NCBI RefSeq assembly: GCF_049723235.1
Contig: NZ_JBNARB010000004.1
Location: 87,523 to 151,522, forward strand
Reading direction: 5' to 3'
Length of the DNA: 64,000 nt
Source of the DNA: Thermovenabulum sp049723235
Lineage (GTDB): Bacteria; Bacillota; Thermosediminibacteria; Thermosediminibacterales; Thermosediminibacteraceae
The notes beneath the pieces were generated by a model. The model saw only the letters and a list, made by a program, of their open reading frames with translations, was not told the DNA's origin and did no database searches. The translations under genes were made by a program, and so were the position numbers. The first letter of the stretch is position 1. The number at the start of each line of letters is the position of its first letter. Of this stretch, positions 1 to 8,447 are shown piece after piece.

Positions 1-600
1 AGAGGTAAAATGCCCGGGCGGGAAGTTATAGATTTAGCCAGGGAATATGGGCTTATTCTTTTGCGCACATTGTATCCACTTTACGAGAGCTGCGGACTTC
101 TTTTCGAAGCAGGATTAAAAGGAGACATAAAAAATAAATATGAAATGAAAGATGTGGAAGAAAAGGACCTTGCTCGGGCTATGGAACTTTCTTACGATGT
201 GGTAGGTGGGGATTTTAACACAGCGGGGAGAGCTACCGAACAGGCCAAGAAGATCTTCAGGCAAATAGGAATAGATCCTTCGATCTTAAGAAGGGTATCT
301 ATTGCAGCCTATGAAGCAGAGATGAATATCGTCATTCATGCCTTCAAAGGTAAAATTACCTTTAATTTGACACCTAAGTATATTGAAATTATTGCGGAAG
401 ATGAGGGGCCGGGTATACCGGATATAGATTTGGCTATGCAGGAGGGTTATTCCACAGCCCCAGCTTACATCCGCGAGATGGGCTTTGGAGCGGGAATGGG
501 CCTTCCAAACATGAAAAAATTTTCAGATAAATTCGAAATAACTTCTGTTGTCGGAAAAGGGACAAAAGTGAGAATGATAATTTATTTAAAAAATATATAG
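1..600 (+). CDS. DRTGG-tail / RsbW-like ATPase fusion, 5' partial
   Basis: The frame is open to the left edge, so the ATG at position 10 is probably internal and the gene begins outside the window. The first ~40 residues (EVIDLAREYG...LLFEAGLKG) look like the end of a DRTGG domain, a small domain often found near Fe-S and PHP proteins. The rest is a GHKL ATPase of the RsbW/SpoIIAB anti-sigma-kinase type: N-box EAEMN, G1 box DEGPGIPD and a glycine-rich G2 box GFGAGMGLPN. It has no phospho-accepting His box, so it would act on a partner protein. It lies 44 nt ahead of a hydrogenase-like gene and heads the hydrogen/redox cluster. In related clusters these two modules are, as far as I recall, usually separate genes. 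The ATPase call is firm; the partner and function are unknown. Confidence 0.8.
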   Translation, partial: RGKMPGREVIDLAREYGLILLRTLYPLYESCGLLFEAGLKGDIKNKYEMKDVEEKDLARAMELSYDVVGGDFNTAGRATEQAKKIFRQIGIDPSILRRVSIAAYEAEMNIVIHAFKGKITFNLTPKYIEIIAEDEGPGIPDIDLAMQEGYSTAPAYIREMGFGAGMGLPNMKKFSDKFEITSVVGKGTKVRMIIYLKNI

Positions 601-644
601 ATATAATTTTCTATTTAGCCCAATTAGGCTTTTAAGGAAAGCTG

Positions 645-1991
645 GTGGAATTTTTGACGGGATACTACCATTCCGTTACTCTCGATATATCGAAATGTAA
701 GGGATGTACCAACTGCATAAAAGGGTGCCCAACAGAGGCAATAAGGGTGCGTAACGGAAAGGCCCAGATTTTACAGGATAAATGTATTGACTGTGGGGAA
801 TGTATAAGAATATGTCCGAATCAAGCAAAATATGCGGTTTACGATAGTCTTGAAAAATTAAAAGAGTTTAAGTTTAAAATCGCACTTCCCGCACCCAGTT
901 TATTTGCCCAGTTCAAAGAAAATGTCTCTAAGGAACAGATAATAAATGCTCTGCACCAGGCAGGTTTTGACGAAGTATACGAGGTAGCCTTAGCTGCTGA
1001 GGAAATTTCCATTGCGATTCGCGAATATATAAAAAATAGCTCGATTAAACCCCTAATTTCTTCTTCCTGCCCTGCCGTACTGAGGTTAATACGCGTGAGG
1101 TTTCCTTCTCTGATTGAAAACATAATCCCTGTAAAATCACCTATGGAAATCGCGGCAAAAAGGGCAAAGGAAATCGTATCAGCAAAATTAGGTATTCCTG
1201 CAATGGATATTGGCACGGTATTTTTAAGTCCATGTCCTGCAAAAGTGACGGCAGTAAAACAGCCCATCGGCACATCAAAATCCTATGTGGATGCCGTCGT
1301 TCCTGTAAATGTAATTTACGGAGAGATATTAAAAAATCTCGGCAAAGGTATTTACCAAACGATTTTTAAAAGAGCTAATGGCCTTGGAGTAGGATGGGGT
1401 AGATCGGGCGGGGAAAATTTGGCTATAGGATGGGGAAATAATTTATCGGTAGATGGAATACACAATTGTATTGAGGTTTTAGAAGAAATTGAGATGGGCA
1501 AACTTTCCGATATAGACTATGTAGAGTTACAGGCATGCAATGGAGGATGTATAGGTGGAGCTTTAATGGTTGAAAATAGATTTGTCGCCAGGGTTAAACT
1601 CAGAAGGATGTCAGAAAAATTAGGGTATAATCCTAATTTTGATGAAAATGAAATAAAAATATCCATAAAAAATGGGCTTTACAATATGGAAGAACCTATT
1701 ACTGGGGAAATTAACTACGGCTTGGATGGCAATATTGCAAAAGCTATAGAAAAGATGGAACTTTTGGAAAAAACCCTGAAAGGTCTTCCCGGACTCGATT
1801 GCGGAAGCTGCGGAAGCCCGAATTGTCGTGCTTTAGCTGAGGATATAGTTCTTGGAAGGGCCAATGAAACGGATTGCGTATTTAAATTAAGGGATAGGGT
1901 TAGGCAGTTAGCCAAAGAAGTTCTGGACCTCTCGCAAAAATTACCTCCCACCATGGATACGGATGGAGGTGAAGTCAATGAAACTGGTTGA
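645..1991 (+). CDS. [FeFe]-hydrogenase-like Fe-S protein (HsfB/sensory type)
   Basis: Codes for 448 residues. Two [4Fe-4S] ferredoxin motifs come first (Cys18/21/24/28 and Cys47/50/53/57), then an H-cluster-like domain, then a C-terminal four-Cys Fe-S motif (CGSCGSPNC, ~res 387-395) of the RnfB/PAS-hydrogenase type. The H-cluster loops are altered: L1 reads SSSCPAV (Ser141 where catalytic enzymes carry the proton-transfer Cys), L2 is SPCPAKVTA (Met and Glu of MPCxxKxxE lost) and L3 is LQACNGGCIGG (Cys298/302). The cluster-binding cysteines remain, so a metal centre is likely but efficient H2 turnover is not; a sensory role is inferred. GTG 645 follows AAGGAAA; TTG 654 is an alternative start. 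Its end overlaps the next gene by 14 nt, which suggests coupling. Confidence 0.85.
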   Translation: MEFLTGYYHSVTLDISKCKGCTNCIKGCPTEAIRVRNGKAQILQDKCIDCGECIRICPNQAKYAVYDSLEKLKEFKFKIALPAPSLFAQFKENVSKEQIINALHQAGFDEVYEVALAAEEISIAIREYIKNSSIKPLISSSCPAVLRLIRVRFPSLIENIIPVKSPMEIAAKRAKEIVSAKLGIPAMDIGTVFLSPCPAKVTAVKQPIGTSKSYVDAVVPVNVIYGEILKNLGKGIYQTIFKRANGLGVGWGRSGGENLAIGWGNNLSVDGIHNCIEVLEEIEMGKLSDIDYVELQACNGGCIGGALMVENRFVARVKLRRMSEKLGYNPNFDENEIKISIKNGLYNMEEPITGEINYGLDGNIAKAIEKMELLEKTLKGLPGLDCGSCGSPNCRALAEDIVLGRANETDCVFKLRDRVRQLAKEVLDLSQKLPPTMDTDGGEVNETG

Positions 1992-2325
1992 ACTGGTTGA
2001 AAAACTGGGTTTAAAGATTCTAACCGAGGGAGTAAACCTGAATAAAAATGTTGAAGGAGGATATGCCGGGGACCTTCTAAGCTGGGTTATGGCTCATGCA
2101 AAAGAAAATCAGGTTTGGATTACCATTCAAAGCCATCAAAATATTGTGGCAGTAGCTTCCCTGCTGGGCCTATCCGGAATCATTCTTGCAGAAGGGGTTC
2201 CGGTAGATGAAAATACCCTGAAAAAGGCAAAGGAAGAAAATATTCCTATTTTTTCTTCAAATAAAACCTCTTTTGAATTATGCGGTATACTGTATAATTT
2301 ATTATACGGGAGCAGTTTTCGATGA
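1978..2325 (+). CDS. DRTGG domain protein
   Basis: A 115-residue soluble protein made up almost entirely of a DRTGG domain (LLSWVMAHAKENQVWITIQ, then IVAVASLLGLSGIILAEG). I chose ATG 1978 because GGAGGTG at 1965-1971 sits 6 nt upstream; the ATG at 1963 lies inside that ribosome binding site. DRTGG domains occur next to CBS domains and in phosphotransacetylase-associated proteins; no enzymatic activity is established. It overlaps the hydrogenase-like gene before it and the PHP gene after it (4 nt), so the three are almost certainly co-translated. A ligand-binding or regulatory role is inference only. Confidence 0.8.
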   Translation: MKLVELVEKLGLKILTEGVNLNKNVEGGYAGDLLSWVMAHAKENQVWITIQSHQNIVAVASLLGLSGIILAEGVPVDENTLKKAKEENIPIFSSNKTSFELCGILYNLLYGSSFR

Positions 2326-3062
2326 AAGAATTTGCAGCAGACCTGCACATCCACAGCTGCTTATCTCCCTGCGCTTCCGAAGAAATGAATCCCCCTAATG
2401 TTATAAATATGGCAAAATTGCTGGGGATTAGCATAATAAGTGTATGTGATCACAATTGCTCAAAAAACGTTGAGGCCTTCATAAAAGCTTCGGGCAAAGA
2501 AATACTTGTTATTCCCGGCATGGAAGTTCAAACAATGGAAGAAGTTCACGTTCTGTGCTATTTCAAAGATATTAATAGCATGCGGATATTTGAAAACTTT
2601 ATTTACAGAGGTCTTCCGGATGTAAAAAATATACCGGAGATTTTCGGAAGCCAGTATATAGTAAATGAAAAGGGAGATACCGTCGGGATAGAGGAAAAAA
2701 TGCTATCGCTTTCGGTAAAATACTCTGTTAATCAAATTTTCGGCAAGGTAAAAGATTTAGGTGGGCTTTTTGTTCCTGCCCATATTGATAGAGAAAGTTA
2801 CAGCATCATTTCAAACCTGGGATTTATTCCGGAGGATATTTACCCTGATGCGCTGGAATTTTCAAAAAGGGCACTAAAGGAAAGGAATTTAATGAATGTA
2901 CCACTAATAGATATGACCAAAATTTATTCTTCTGATGCTCATAATTTGATGGGATTGGCTTTTCCTCCCAATACGTTTTTTATAATGGAGGATTTAACAA
3001 TAGATGAATTTTTTAGATGCATAAAAGGTGAGGGCGGAAGGAGGGTTGTAATAAGGGAGTAG
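2322..3062 (+). CDS. PHP domain phosphoesterase-like protein
   Basis: A 246-residue PHP-family protein. Metal-ligand motifs are visible: DLHIHSCLSPC near residue 7 (HxH), a central CDHN with downstream Glu (PGMEVQT), VPAHIDRE, and SSDAHNL near the C terminus (DxH). PHP proteins are metal-dependent phosphoesterases or nucleases; the substrate here is unknown. It overlaps the DRTGG gene by 4 nt (ATGA type) and ends about 115 nt before the hydrogenase operon. Persistent association of PHP and DRTGG genes with bifurcating hydrogenases is known from genome context in clostridia, without an assigned role. Confidence 0.85.
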   Translation: MKEFAADLHIHSCLSPCASEEMNPPNVINMAKLLGISIISVCDHNCSKNVEAFIKASGKEILVIPGMEVQTMEEVHVLCYFKDINSMRIFENFIYRGLPDVKNIPEIFGSQYIVNEKGDTVGIEEKMLSLSVKYSVNQIFGKVKDLGGLFVPAHIDRESYSIISNLGFIPEDIYPDALEFSKRALKERNLMNVPLIDMTKIYSSDAHNLMGLAFPPNTFFIMEDLTIDEFFRCIKGEGGRRVVIRE

Positions 3063-3080
3063 TTTTTTTTAACGAAATTT

Positions 3081-3137
3081 TTGTGAAAAGAATTACTTTA
3101 ACAAAAAATTAACAATTTTACCCGGGACTTATTTAAA
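3081..3137 (+). promoter_or_regulatory. Upstream region of hyd operon with Rex-like half-sites
   Basis: The AT-rich gap before hydC holds TTGTGAA (3081-3087) and two copies of TTAACAA (3098-3104, 3109-3115), which match half-sites of the Rex consensus TTGTTAA-N4-TTAACAA, but not at canonical spacing. A weak sigma-A match exists (TTAACA 3109-3114, 17 nt, TTTAAA 3132-3137). Redox control by Rex would fit an NADH-linked hydrogenase, but this is suggestive only. Confidence 0.3.
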
Positions 3138-3176
3138 ATTTTAAATTCAAATTTAGAAAATAAAGGAGTGATTTTC

Positions 3177-3662
3177 TTGGAAACCAATATCAAAATAGCC
3201 GACTACGAAGAAAAACTTAAAAAAATCGATGAAATGCTTGAAAAATATAAAGGCCAAAAGGGAGCACTTTTACAGGCTCTTCAGGAAGCACAGGGGATAA
3301 TGGGATATTTACCCTTAGACGTTCAAAAGAAAGTAGCGGAAAGTTTAAATGTTACATTGAGTGAGGTTTATAGCACAATCACTTTTTACTCCTTTTTTAA
3401 CCTCAAACCAAGGGGCAAATATCAGATAAGAGTATGCCTTGGAACTGCTTGTTATGTAAAAGGTGCAAATAAGGTATTAGAAAGATTTGAACAGGAACTG
3501 GGTATCAAAGTAGGGGATACCACTGATGATATTAAATTTTCCCTTGATGCTTGCCGCTGTGTTGGTGCTTGCGGGCTTGCTCCTACCGTAATAATAAATG
3601 AAGATGTATACGGAAGACTTACTCCTGACAAGGTTCCCGAAATACTGAAAAAATACGAATAG
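3177..3662 (+). CDS. hydC: HydC / NuoE-like [2Fe-2S] subunit of bifurcating hydrogenase
   Basis: A 161-residue NuoE/HydC family protein (NADH:ubiquinone oxidoreductase 24 kDa type). The thioredoxin-like fold carries the four Cys ligands of one [2Fe-2S] cluster: CLGTAC in the middle and CRCVGAC near the end. The N-terminal helical part (LLQALQEAQGIMGYLP) is typical. I prefer TTG 3177, 6 nt after AAAGGAGTG; a GTG at 3168 lies inside that ribosome binding site. It is the first gene of the operon hydC, ATPase, HndB-like, hydB, hydA. In HydABC complexes this subunit helps pass electrons between NADH, ferredoxin and the H-cluster in the cytoplasm. Confidence 0.93.
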   Translation: METNIKIADYEEKLKKIDEMLEKYKGQKGALLQALQEAQGIMGYLPLDVQKKVAESLNVTLSEVYSTITFYSFFNLKPRGKYQIRVCLGTACYVKGANKVLERFEQELGIKVGDTTDDIKFSLDACRCVGACGLAPTVIINEDVYGRLTPDKVPEILKKYE

Positions 3663-3665
3663 GCT

Positions 3666-4211
3666 ATGAAGGAACTTTCTTTGCATATCTTGGACATTGT
3701 GGAAAATTCAATAAATGCAGGTGCTACCTGGGTGAAGATATCAATAAAAGAAGAAAGGGAAAAGAATTTGATGACGATAACAATAACCGACAATGGAAAA
3801 GGCATGGACGAAGATACGGTTAAAAAAGTAGTAGACCCTTTCTTTACCACCAGAACAACCAGGAGGGTAGGATTAGGAATCCCTCTTTTTGCACAGGCTG
3901 CAAAAATGGCGGGAGGAGATTTTAAGATCACTTCAAAATTGGGGATGGGTACGAAGGTAGAAGCTACTTTCATTAAAAACCACATTGATTTGCAGCCTTT
4001 GGGTAATATGGCAGATACCCTGGTCACATTGTGTGCCCTTTACCCCCATGTGGAGTTTATATATGAGCATTCGGTAGATGATAAGATTTTTGTATTTGAT
4101 ACCGGGGAAATAAAAAAACGATTAAATGATGTCCCTATTAACCATCCTTTGGTCCTTGACTTTATAAAGGATTATGTGGACAGCAACTTAAAAAGTATTT
4201 TGGAGGTGTAA
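3666..4211 (+). CDS. Stand-alone histidine-kinase-type ATPase in hyd operon
   Basis: A 181-residue GHKL ATPase domain: N-box ENSINAGA (res ~15-22), G1 DNGKGMD, F-box DPFFTTR and G2 GLGIPL. It lacks a phospho-acceptor His domain, sensor or membrane segment, so it is not a complete histidine kinase. The C-terminal ~70 residues (NMADTLVTLCALYP...) are not part of the ATPase core and I do not recognise them. It begins 3 nt after hydC and ends 3 nt before the HndB-like gene, squarely inside the hydrogenase operon. It may phosphorylate or allosterically act on a partner linked to hydrogenase control (inference). Confidence 0.85.
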   Translation: MKELSLHILDIVENSINAGATWVKISIKEEREKNLMTITITDNGKGMDEDTVKKVVDPFFTTRTTRRVGLGIPLFAQAAKMAGGDFKITSKLGMGTKVEATFIKNHIDLQPLGNMADTLVTLCALYPHVEFIYEHSVDDKIFVFDTGEIKKRLNDVPINHPLVLDFIKDYVDSNLKSILEV

Positions 4212-4214
4212 AAG

Positions 4215-4589
4215 ATGGGTGTAATAAAATCTCTTGAAGAATTGGAAAAAATACGTGAACAGGCTAAAGACCTTATAAACCTGAGAAAGGACAATGAAAA
4301 TAAAACCCGAATTGTGGTAGGAATGGGTACCTGCGGAATCTCCGCCGGAGCCAGGCAGGTTTTGCTGGCGATACTGGACGAGATCAAAAAGAGGAATTTG
4401 AATGACGTTATTGTTACCGAAACGGGATGTATTGGTCTTTGTAAGTTTGAACCTTTAATAGATGTCATTAAACCCGGCCAGCCAAAGGTGACCTATGTCA
4501 ATCTGGATGCCGAAAAGGCTCGTCAGATTGTTGCTAAACATATTGTGAATAATCAAATAATTGAAGAATGGGTTATACCAAATATTTAA
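4215..4589 (+). CDS. HndB-like (2Fe-2S) ferredoxin-domain protein
   Basis: A 124-residue thioredoxin-like ferredoxin of the HndB type, the small subunit found in NADP-reducing and bifurcating [FeFe]-hydrogenases. Cys residues are seen in GMGTCGIS and GCIGLCKFEP, three in all, which appears usual for HndB relatives. The N terminus is helical (ELEKIREQAKDLINLR). It starts with ATG after GGAGGTGTAAAAG, 3 nt downstream of the ATPase gene, and is followed 28 nt later by hydB. It probably relays electrons within the Hyd complex. Confidence 0.88.
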   Translation: MGVIKSLEELEKIREQAKDLINLRKDNENKTRIVVGMGTCGISAGARQVLLAILDEIKKRNLNDVIVTETGCIGLCKFEPLIDVIKPGQPKVTYVNLDAEKARQIVAKHIVNNQIIEEWVIPNI

Positions 4590-4617
4590 AAGTTTTTGAT
4601 TGTGAGGAGGATAAGCG

Positions 4618-6411
4618 ATGGAGATTTATAGAGCACATGTGCTTGTTTGCAAAGGAACCGGATGCACCGCTTCGGGAAGCGAGCCTATAATTGAGGCTTT
4701 TCAAAAGGAAATTGAGAAAAAAGGTTTATCAAAGGAAGTAAAAGTGGTTCAGACGGGCTGTTTGGGACTTTGCGAGCTGGGACCTAATGTTTTGATATAT
4801 CCTGAAGGAAGTTATTATTGCAGGGTAAAACCTGAAGATGTCGCCGAAATAGTTGAAGAACATCTGATCAAAGGAAGAATAGTTGAAAGACTCCTTTATA
4901 AAGAACATGCAACCGAAGAAAAAATGCGCGCATTGACTGACATAAATTTTTATAAGCACCAAAAAAGAATAGCTCTAAGAAATTGCGGTATTATAAACCC
5001 CGAAGTTATAGAAGAATATATTGCCAACGATGGGTATATGGCTTTAGCAAAGGTTTTAACAAAAATGACACCTCAGGAAGTTGTGGATGAAGTAACAAAA
5101 TCAGGCTTAAGAGGAAGGGGAGGGGGAGGTTTCCCAACGGGCAGAAAATGGCAGTTTGCCAAGGATGCTCCCGGGGATGTAAAATACGTAGTTTGCAATG
5201 CGGATGAAGGGGACCCCGGTGCGTTTATGGATAGAAGTATTTTAGAGGGCGATCCTCATTCGGTCTTAGAGGCAATGGCAATTGCCGGGTACGCTATTGG
5301 AGCACAGGAAGGCTACATTTATGTAAGAGCGGAATATCCTATAGCTGTTAAAAGGCTTGAAATCGCTATTAACCAGGCCCGGGAAAGAGGGCTTCTTGGT
5401 GAAAATATTTTAGGTACAGGTTTTAATTTCGATATTTTCTTGAGGCTTGGTTCCGGTGCCTTTGTATGCGGAGAGGAAACGGCATTACTTGCTTCAATTG
5501 AAGGCAGAAGAGGTGAACCCAGGCCACGACCACCCTTCCCTGCACTTCAGGGTTTATGGGGGAAACCCACCCTGATAAACAATGTAGAAACTTATGCCAA
5601 CATTCCGCCTATAATATTGAACGGTGCTGACTGGTTTGCGAGCATAGGCACCGAGAGAAGTAAAGGCACCAAGGTTTTTGCTATCGGAGGAAAGATAAAT
5701 AATACAGGTCTTGTGGAAATCCCTATGGGTACCACCTTAAGAGAGGTTATTTTCGAAATTGGCGGCGGAATACCTAATGGCAAGAAATTCAAGGCTGTTC
5801 AAACCGGTGGGCCTTCCGGTGGCTGCATACCGGCATCGTTGCTTGATATGCCCATAGAATACGACACATTAACTCAAGCGGGATCGATGATGGGTTCCGG
5901 CGGTATGATAGTAATGGACGAGGACAACTGCATGGTGGATATTGCAAAATTCTTTTTAACCTTCACTCAGGATGAATCCTGCGGAAAATGCCCTCCATGC
6001 CGCATTGGGACTAAACGAATGTTAGAAATACTGGAAAGAATTACAAACGGGGAGGGCAAAGAGGGCGATATTGAACTTCTGGAAAACCTTGCAAAAAGTA
6101 TAAAGGATTCCGCACTGTGCGGACTGGGTCAGACGGCACCAAATCCGGTACTTTCCACATTGAGGTACTTTAGAGACGAATATGAAGCTCATATAAAGGA
6201 AAAAAGATGTCCCGCAGGCGCCTGCAAAGCACTGATCAAATATGAAATTATTCCTGAAAAATGTAAAGGCTGTGGTCTTTGCGTAAAGGTATGTCCTGTA
6301 GGAGCAATAACGGGAGAAAGAAGGCAGCCTCATGTAATAGATAAAGAAAAATGCATTAAATGCAACAGCTGTTTTGATAGATGCCCGTTCGGGGCAATTG
6401 TTAAAAAATAA
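4618..6411 (+). CDS. hydB: HydB / NuoF-like flavoprotein subunit of bifurcating hydrogenase
   Basis: Codes for 597 residues. Order of domains: N-terminal thioredoxin-like [2Fe-2S] segment (CKGTGC...GCLGLC), the FMN/NADH-binding NuoF core with the glycine loop GRGGGGFPTGRKW, an SLBB segment, the NuoF [4Fe-4S] site SCGKCPPCRIG, and a C-terminal pair of [4Fe-4S] motifs (CKGCGLCVKVC, CIKCNSCFDRC). This is the layout of HydB in Thermotoga/Acetobacterium HydABC and of HndC. It oxidises or reduces NAD(P)H on FMN and is the proposed bifurcation site. It has a strong ribosome binding site (GAGGAGG) and is followed after 22 nt by hydA. Confidence 0.95.
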   Translation: MEIYRAHVLVCKGTGCTASGSEPIIEAFQKEIEKKGLSKEVKVVQTGCLGLCELGPNVLIYPEGSYYCRVKPEDVAEIVEEHLIKGRIVERLLYKEHATEEKMRALTDINFYKHQKRIALRNCGIINPEVIEEYIANDGYMALAKVLTKMTPQEVVDEVTKSGLRGRGGGGFPTGRKWQFAKDAPGDVKYVVCNADEGDPGAFMDRSILEGDPHSVLEAMAIAGYAIGAQEGYIYVRAEYPIAVKRLEIAINQARERGLLGENILGTGFNFDIFLRLGSGAFVCGEETALLASIEGRRGEPRPRPPFPALQGLWGKPTLINNVETYANIPPIILNGADWFASIGTERSKGTKVFAIGGKINNTGLVEIPMGTTLREVIFEIGGGIPNGKKFKAVQTGGPSGGCIPASLLDMPIEYDTLTQAGSMMGSGGMIVMDEDNCMVDIAKFFLTFTQDESCGKCPPCRIGTKRMLEILERITNGEGKEGDIELLENLAKSIKDSALCGLGQTAPNPVLSTLRYFRDEYEAHIKEKRCPAGACKALIKYEIIPEKCKGCGLCVKVCPVGAITGERRQPHVIDKEKCIKCNSCFDRCPFGAIVKK

Positions 6412-6433
6412 GTAGAAGGGAGAGAACTTTGAT

Positions 6434-8182
6434 ATGGAAATGGTTACGTTGACCATAGATGGCCAGAAAGTGCAGGTTCCCAAGGGTACTACTGTTTTAG
6501 AGGCAGCCAGGAAGCTGGGAATTAAAATTCCTACGCTGTGCTTTTTAAAGGGTATAAATGAAATCGGCGCCTGCAGAATGTGTGTAGTAGAGGTTAAAGG
6601 AGCAAGGAATTTGCAGGCATCCTGCGTTTACCCTGTATCCGAAGGTATGGAAGTGCTTACCAATACTCCTCGTGTAAGAGAATCGAGAAAAACGACCTTG
6701 GAGCTCCTTTTATCGGATCACAATTTAGAGTGCCCAACATGTGTGCGAAATTTAAACTGCGAATTGCAAAAATTATCTGAGGAACTGGGAATTAAATCCA
6801 TTAGATATCAGGGCGAAAAGCACAGACCAAAGTATGATGATTTTTCACCGTCAATTGTCAGGGATACTTCAAAATGCGTCCTCTGCAGGCGCTGTGTGAG
6901 TGCATGCCATAAAGTCCAGGGAGTGGGGGTAATTTCTCCTAATCATAGAGGCTTTAATACAATGGTAGCTCCGGTATTCGACAAAAGTCTTTCGGAAGTT
7001 GCCTGTGTAAACTGCGGACAGTGCATACTGGTATGTCCAGTAGGAGCATTGAAAGAAAAGGACGATACTGACAGGGTGTGGCAGGCAATTGCAGATCCGG
7101 AAAAACACGTAGTAGTTCAAATAGCTCCGGCCGTGAGGGTATCTTTAGGAGAAGAATTCGGCCTGGGGAGGGGTGCCATCGTTACAAAGAAAATTCCAGC
7201 AGCTTTAAGAAGGATGGGATTTGACAGGGTTTTCGACACGGATTTTACTGCAGACCTCACTATTATGGAAGAGGGTAATGAATTCTTAGAAAGATTAAAT
7301 CATGGGGGAAAATTGCCTTTGATAACTTCCTGCAGCCCCGGCTGGATTAAGTTCTGCGAGCATTACTATCCGGAGTTTCTGGAGAATTTGTCAACTTGCA
7401 AGTCACCCCAGCAGATGTTCGGAGCTATTGCAAAGACCTATTACGCTGAAAAAATGGGTATAGATCCTTCAAAAATATTTGTAGTTTCCATAATGCCCTG
7501 CACCGCGAAAAAGTATGAAGCAAAGAGGCCGGAAATGCGGGCCAGCGGCTATCAAGATGTGGATGTGGTGCTAACTACCAGAGAAATTGCAAGGATGCTG
7601 AAAGAAGCGGGAATAGACCTTGCTTTGATGCCCGATGAAGAATTCGATGAGCCCCTTGGGATATCTACAGGTGCGGGTGCTATTTTCGGAGCAACGGGCG
7701 GTGTAATGGAAGCCGCTTTGAGGACGGTATACGAATTAGTTACAGGTAAAGAGCTTGAGAGAATCGACTTTACGGAGGTAAGAGGTGTTGAAGGTATAAA
7801 AGAAGCAACTATTGATATAGATGGAATAAAAGTAAATGTGGCAGTGGCTCACGGGCTTTCCAATGCAAGAAAAGTACTCGACAGAGTAAAAAACGGCGAG
7901 GCCAATTATCATTTCATAGAAATAATGTGCTGCCCCGGAGGGTGTGTAGGCGGTGGAGGACAGCCGATATTAAACGCTGATGAAAGAATGGAATTGGATT
8001 ATAGAGAAGTAAGAGGAAATGCTATCTATGAAGTCGATAGGAATATGCCTTTAAGAAAATCCCATGAAAATCCAGCGGTTCAGCAGCTTTATAAAGAATT
8101 CCTGGGTCATCCGTTAAGCGAGAAATCCCATGAACTCCTGCATACTCATTATACAAAAAGACCTCTGTATCCCGAGTCATAA
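6434..8182 (+). CDS. hydA: HydA, catalytic [FeFe]-hydrogenase subunit
   Basis: Codes for 582 residues, the usual length for HndD/HydA. In order: [2Fe-2S] domain (Cys36/47/50/64), His96-Cys100/103/109 [4Fe-4S] site, two ferredoxin [4Fe-4S] sites (Cys148-158, Cys191-201), the H-cluster domain and the small-subunit-like tail. L2 is MPCTAKKYE (Cys356) and L3 EIMCCPGGCVGGGG (Cys500/504). L1 is TSCSPGW (Cys300-Ser301) rather than TSCCPxW. It should make or use H2 in the cytoplasm with NADH and ferredoxin via HydB/HydC. ATG 6434 follows GAAGGGAGA; ATG 6440 is also possible. A terminator follows. Confidence 0.96.
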   Translation: MEMVTLTIDGQKVQVPKGTTVLEAARKLGIKIPTLCFLKGINEIGACRMCVVEVKGARNLQASCVYPVSEGMEVLTNTPRVRESRKTTLELLLSDHNLECPTCVRNLNCELQKLSEELGIKSIRYQGEKHRPKYDDFSPSIVRDTSKCVLCRRCVSACHKVQGVGVISPNHRGFNTMVAPVFDKSLSEVACVNCGQCILVCPVGALKEKDDTDRVWQAIADPEKHVVVQIAPAVRVSLGEEFGLGRGAIVTKKIPAALRRMGFDRVFDTDFTADLTIMEEGNEFLERLNHGGKLPLITSCSPGWIKFCEHYYPEFLENLSTCKSPQQMFGAIAKTYYAEKMGIDPSKIFVVSIMPCTAKKYEAKRPEMRASGYQDVDVVLTTREIARMLKEAGIDLALMPDEEFDEPLGISTGAGAIFGATGGVMEAALRTVYELVTGKELERIDFTEVRGVEGIKEATIDIDGIKVNVAVAHGLSNARKVLDRVKNGEANYHFIEIMCCPGGCVGGGGQPILNADERMELDYREVRGNAIYEVDRNMPLRKSHENPAVQQLYKEFLGHPLSEKSHELLHTHYTKRPLYPES

Positions 8183-8227
8183 ATGAGTGTAAAAAATCAT
8201 AAAAATTAGTATAGGGTGTTGTTTAAT

Positions 8228-8257
8228 AAAACCTCGTCTGAAAAGGCGGGGTTTTTT
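8228..8257 (+). terminator. Rho-independent terminator after hydA
   Basis: AAAACCTCG pairs with CGGGGTTTT (one G-T pair) around a TCTGAAAAGG loop and runs into a T tract. It ends the hyd operon; the rest of the 265-nt gap up to rnfC is AT-rich. A TATAAT at 8316-8321 may belong to the rnf promoter, but its best -35 (TTGATA 8289-8294) is 21 nt away, so I do not call a promoter. Confidence 0.8.
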
Positions 8258-8447
8258 GTTAATATTATACATGGATATTTAAAACAATTTGATAGAAATT
8301 CATAAGGATTTGTTGTATAATTTTTTTAGTGTTTGCTTTTTTTGTATACATGATACTTGTGAAAAAATTATTTTTTTTAATTAAAAGGTTTTAAAAGAAG
8401 AATGTCGAATATATAAAAGGTTTTTTAAACTGAGAGGAGAGGTGATT

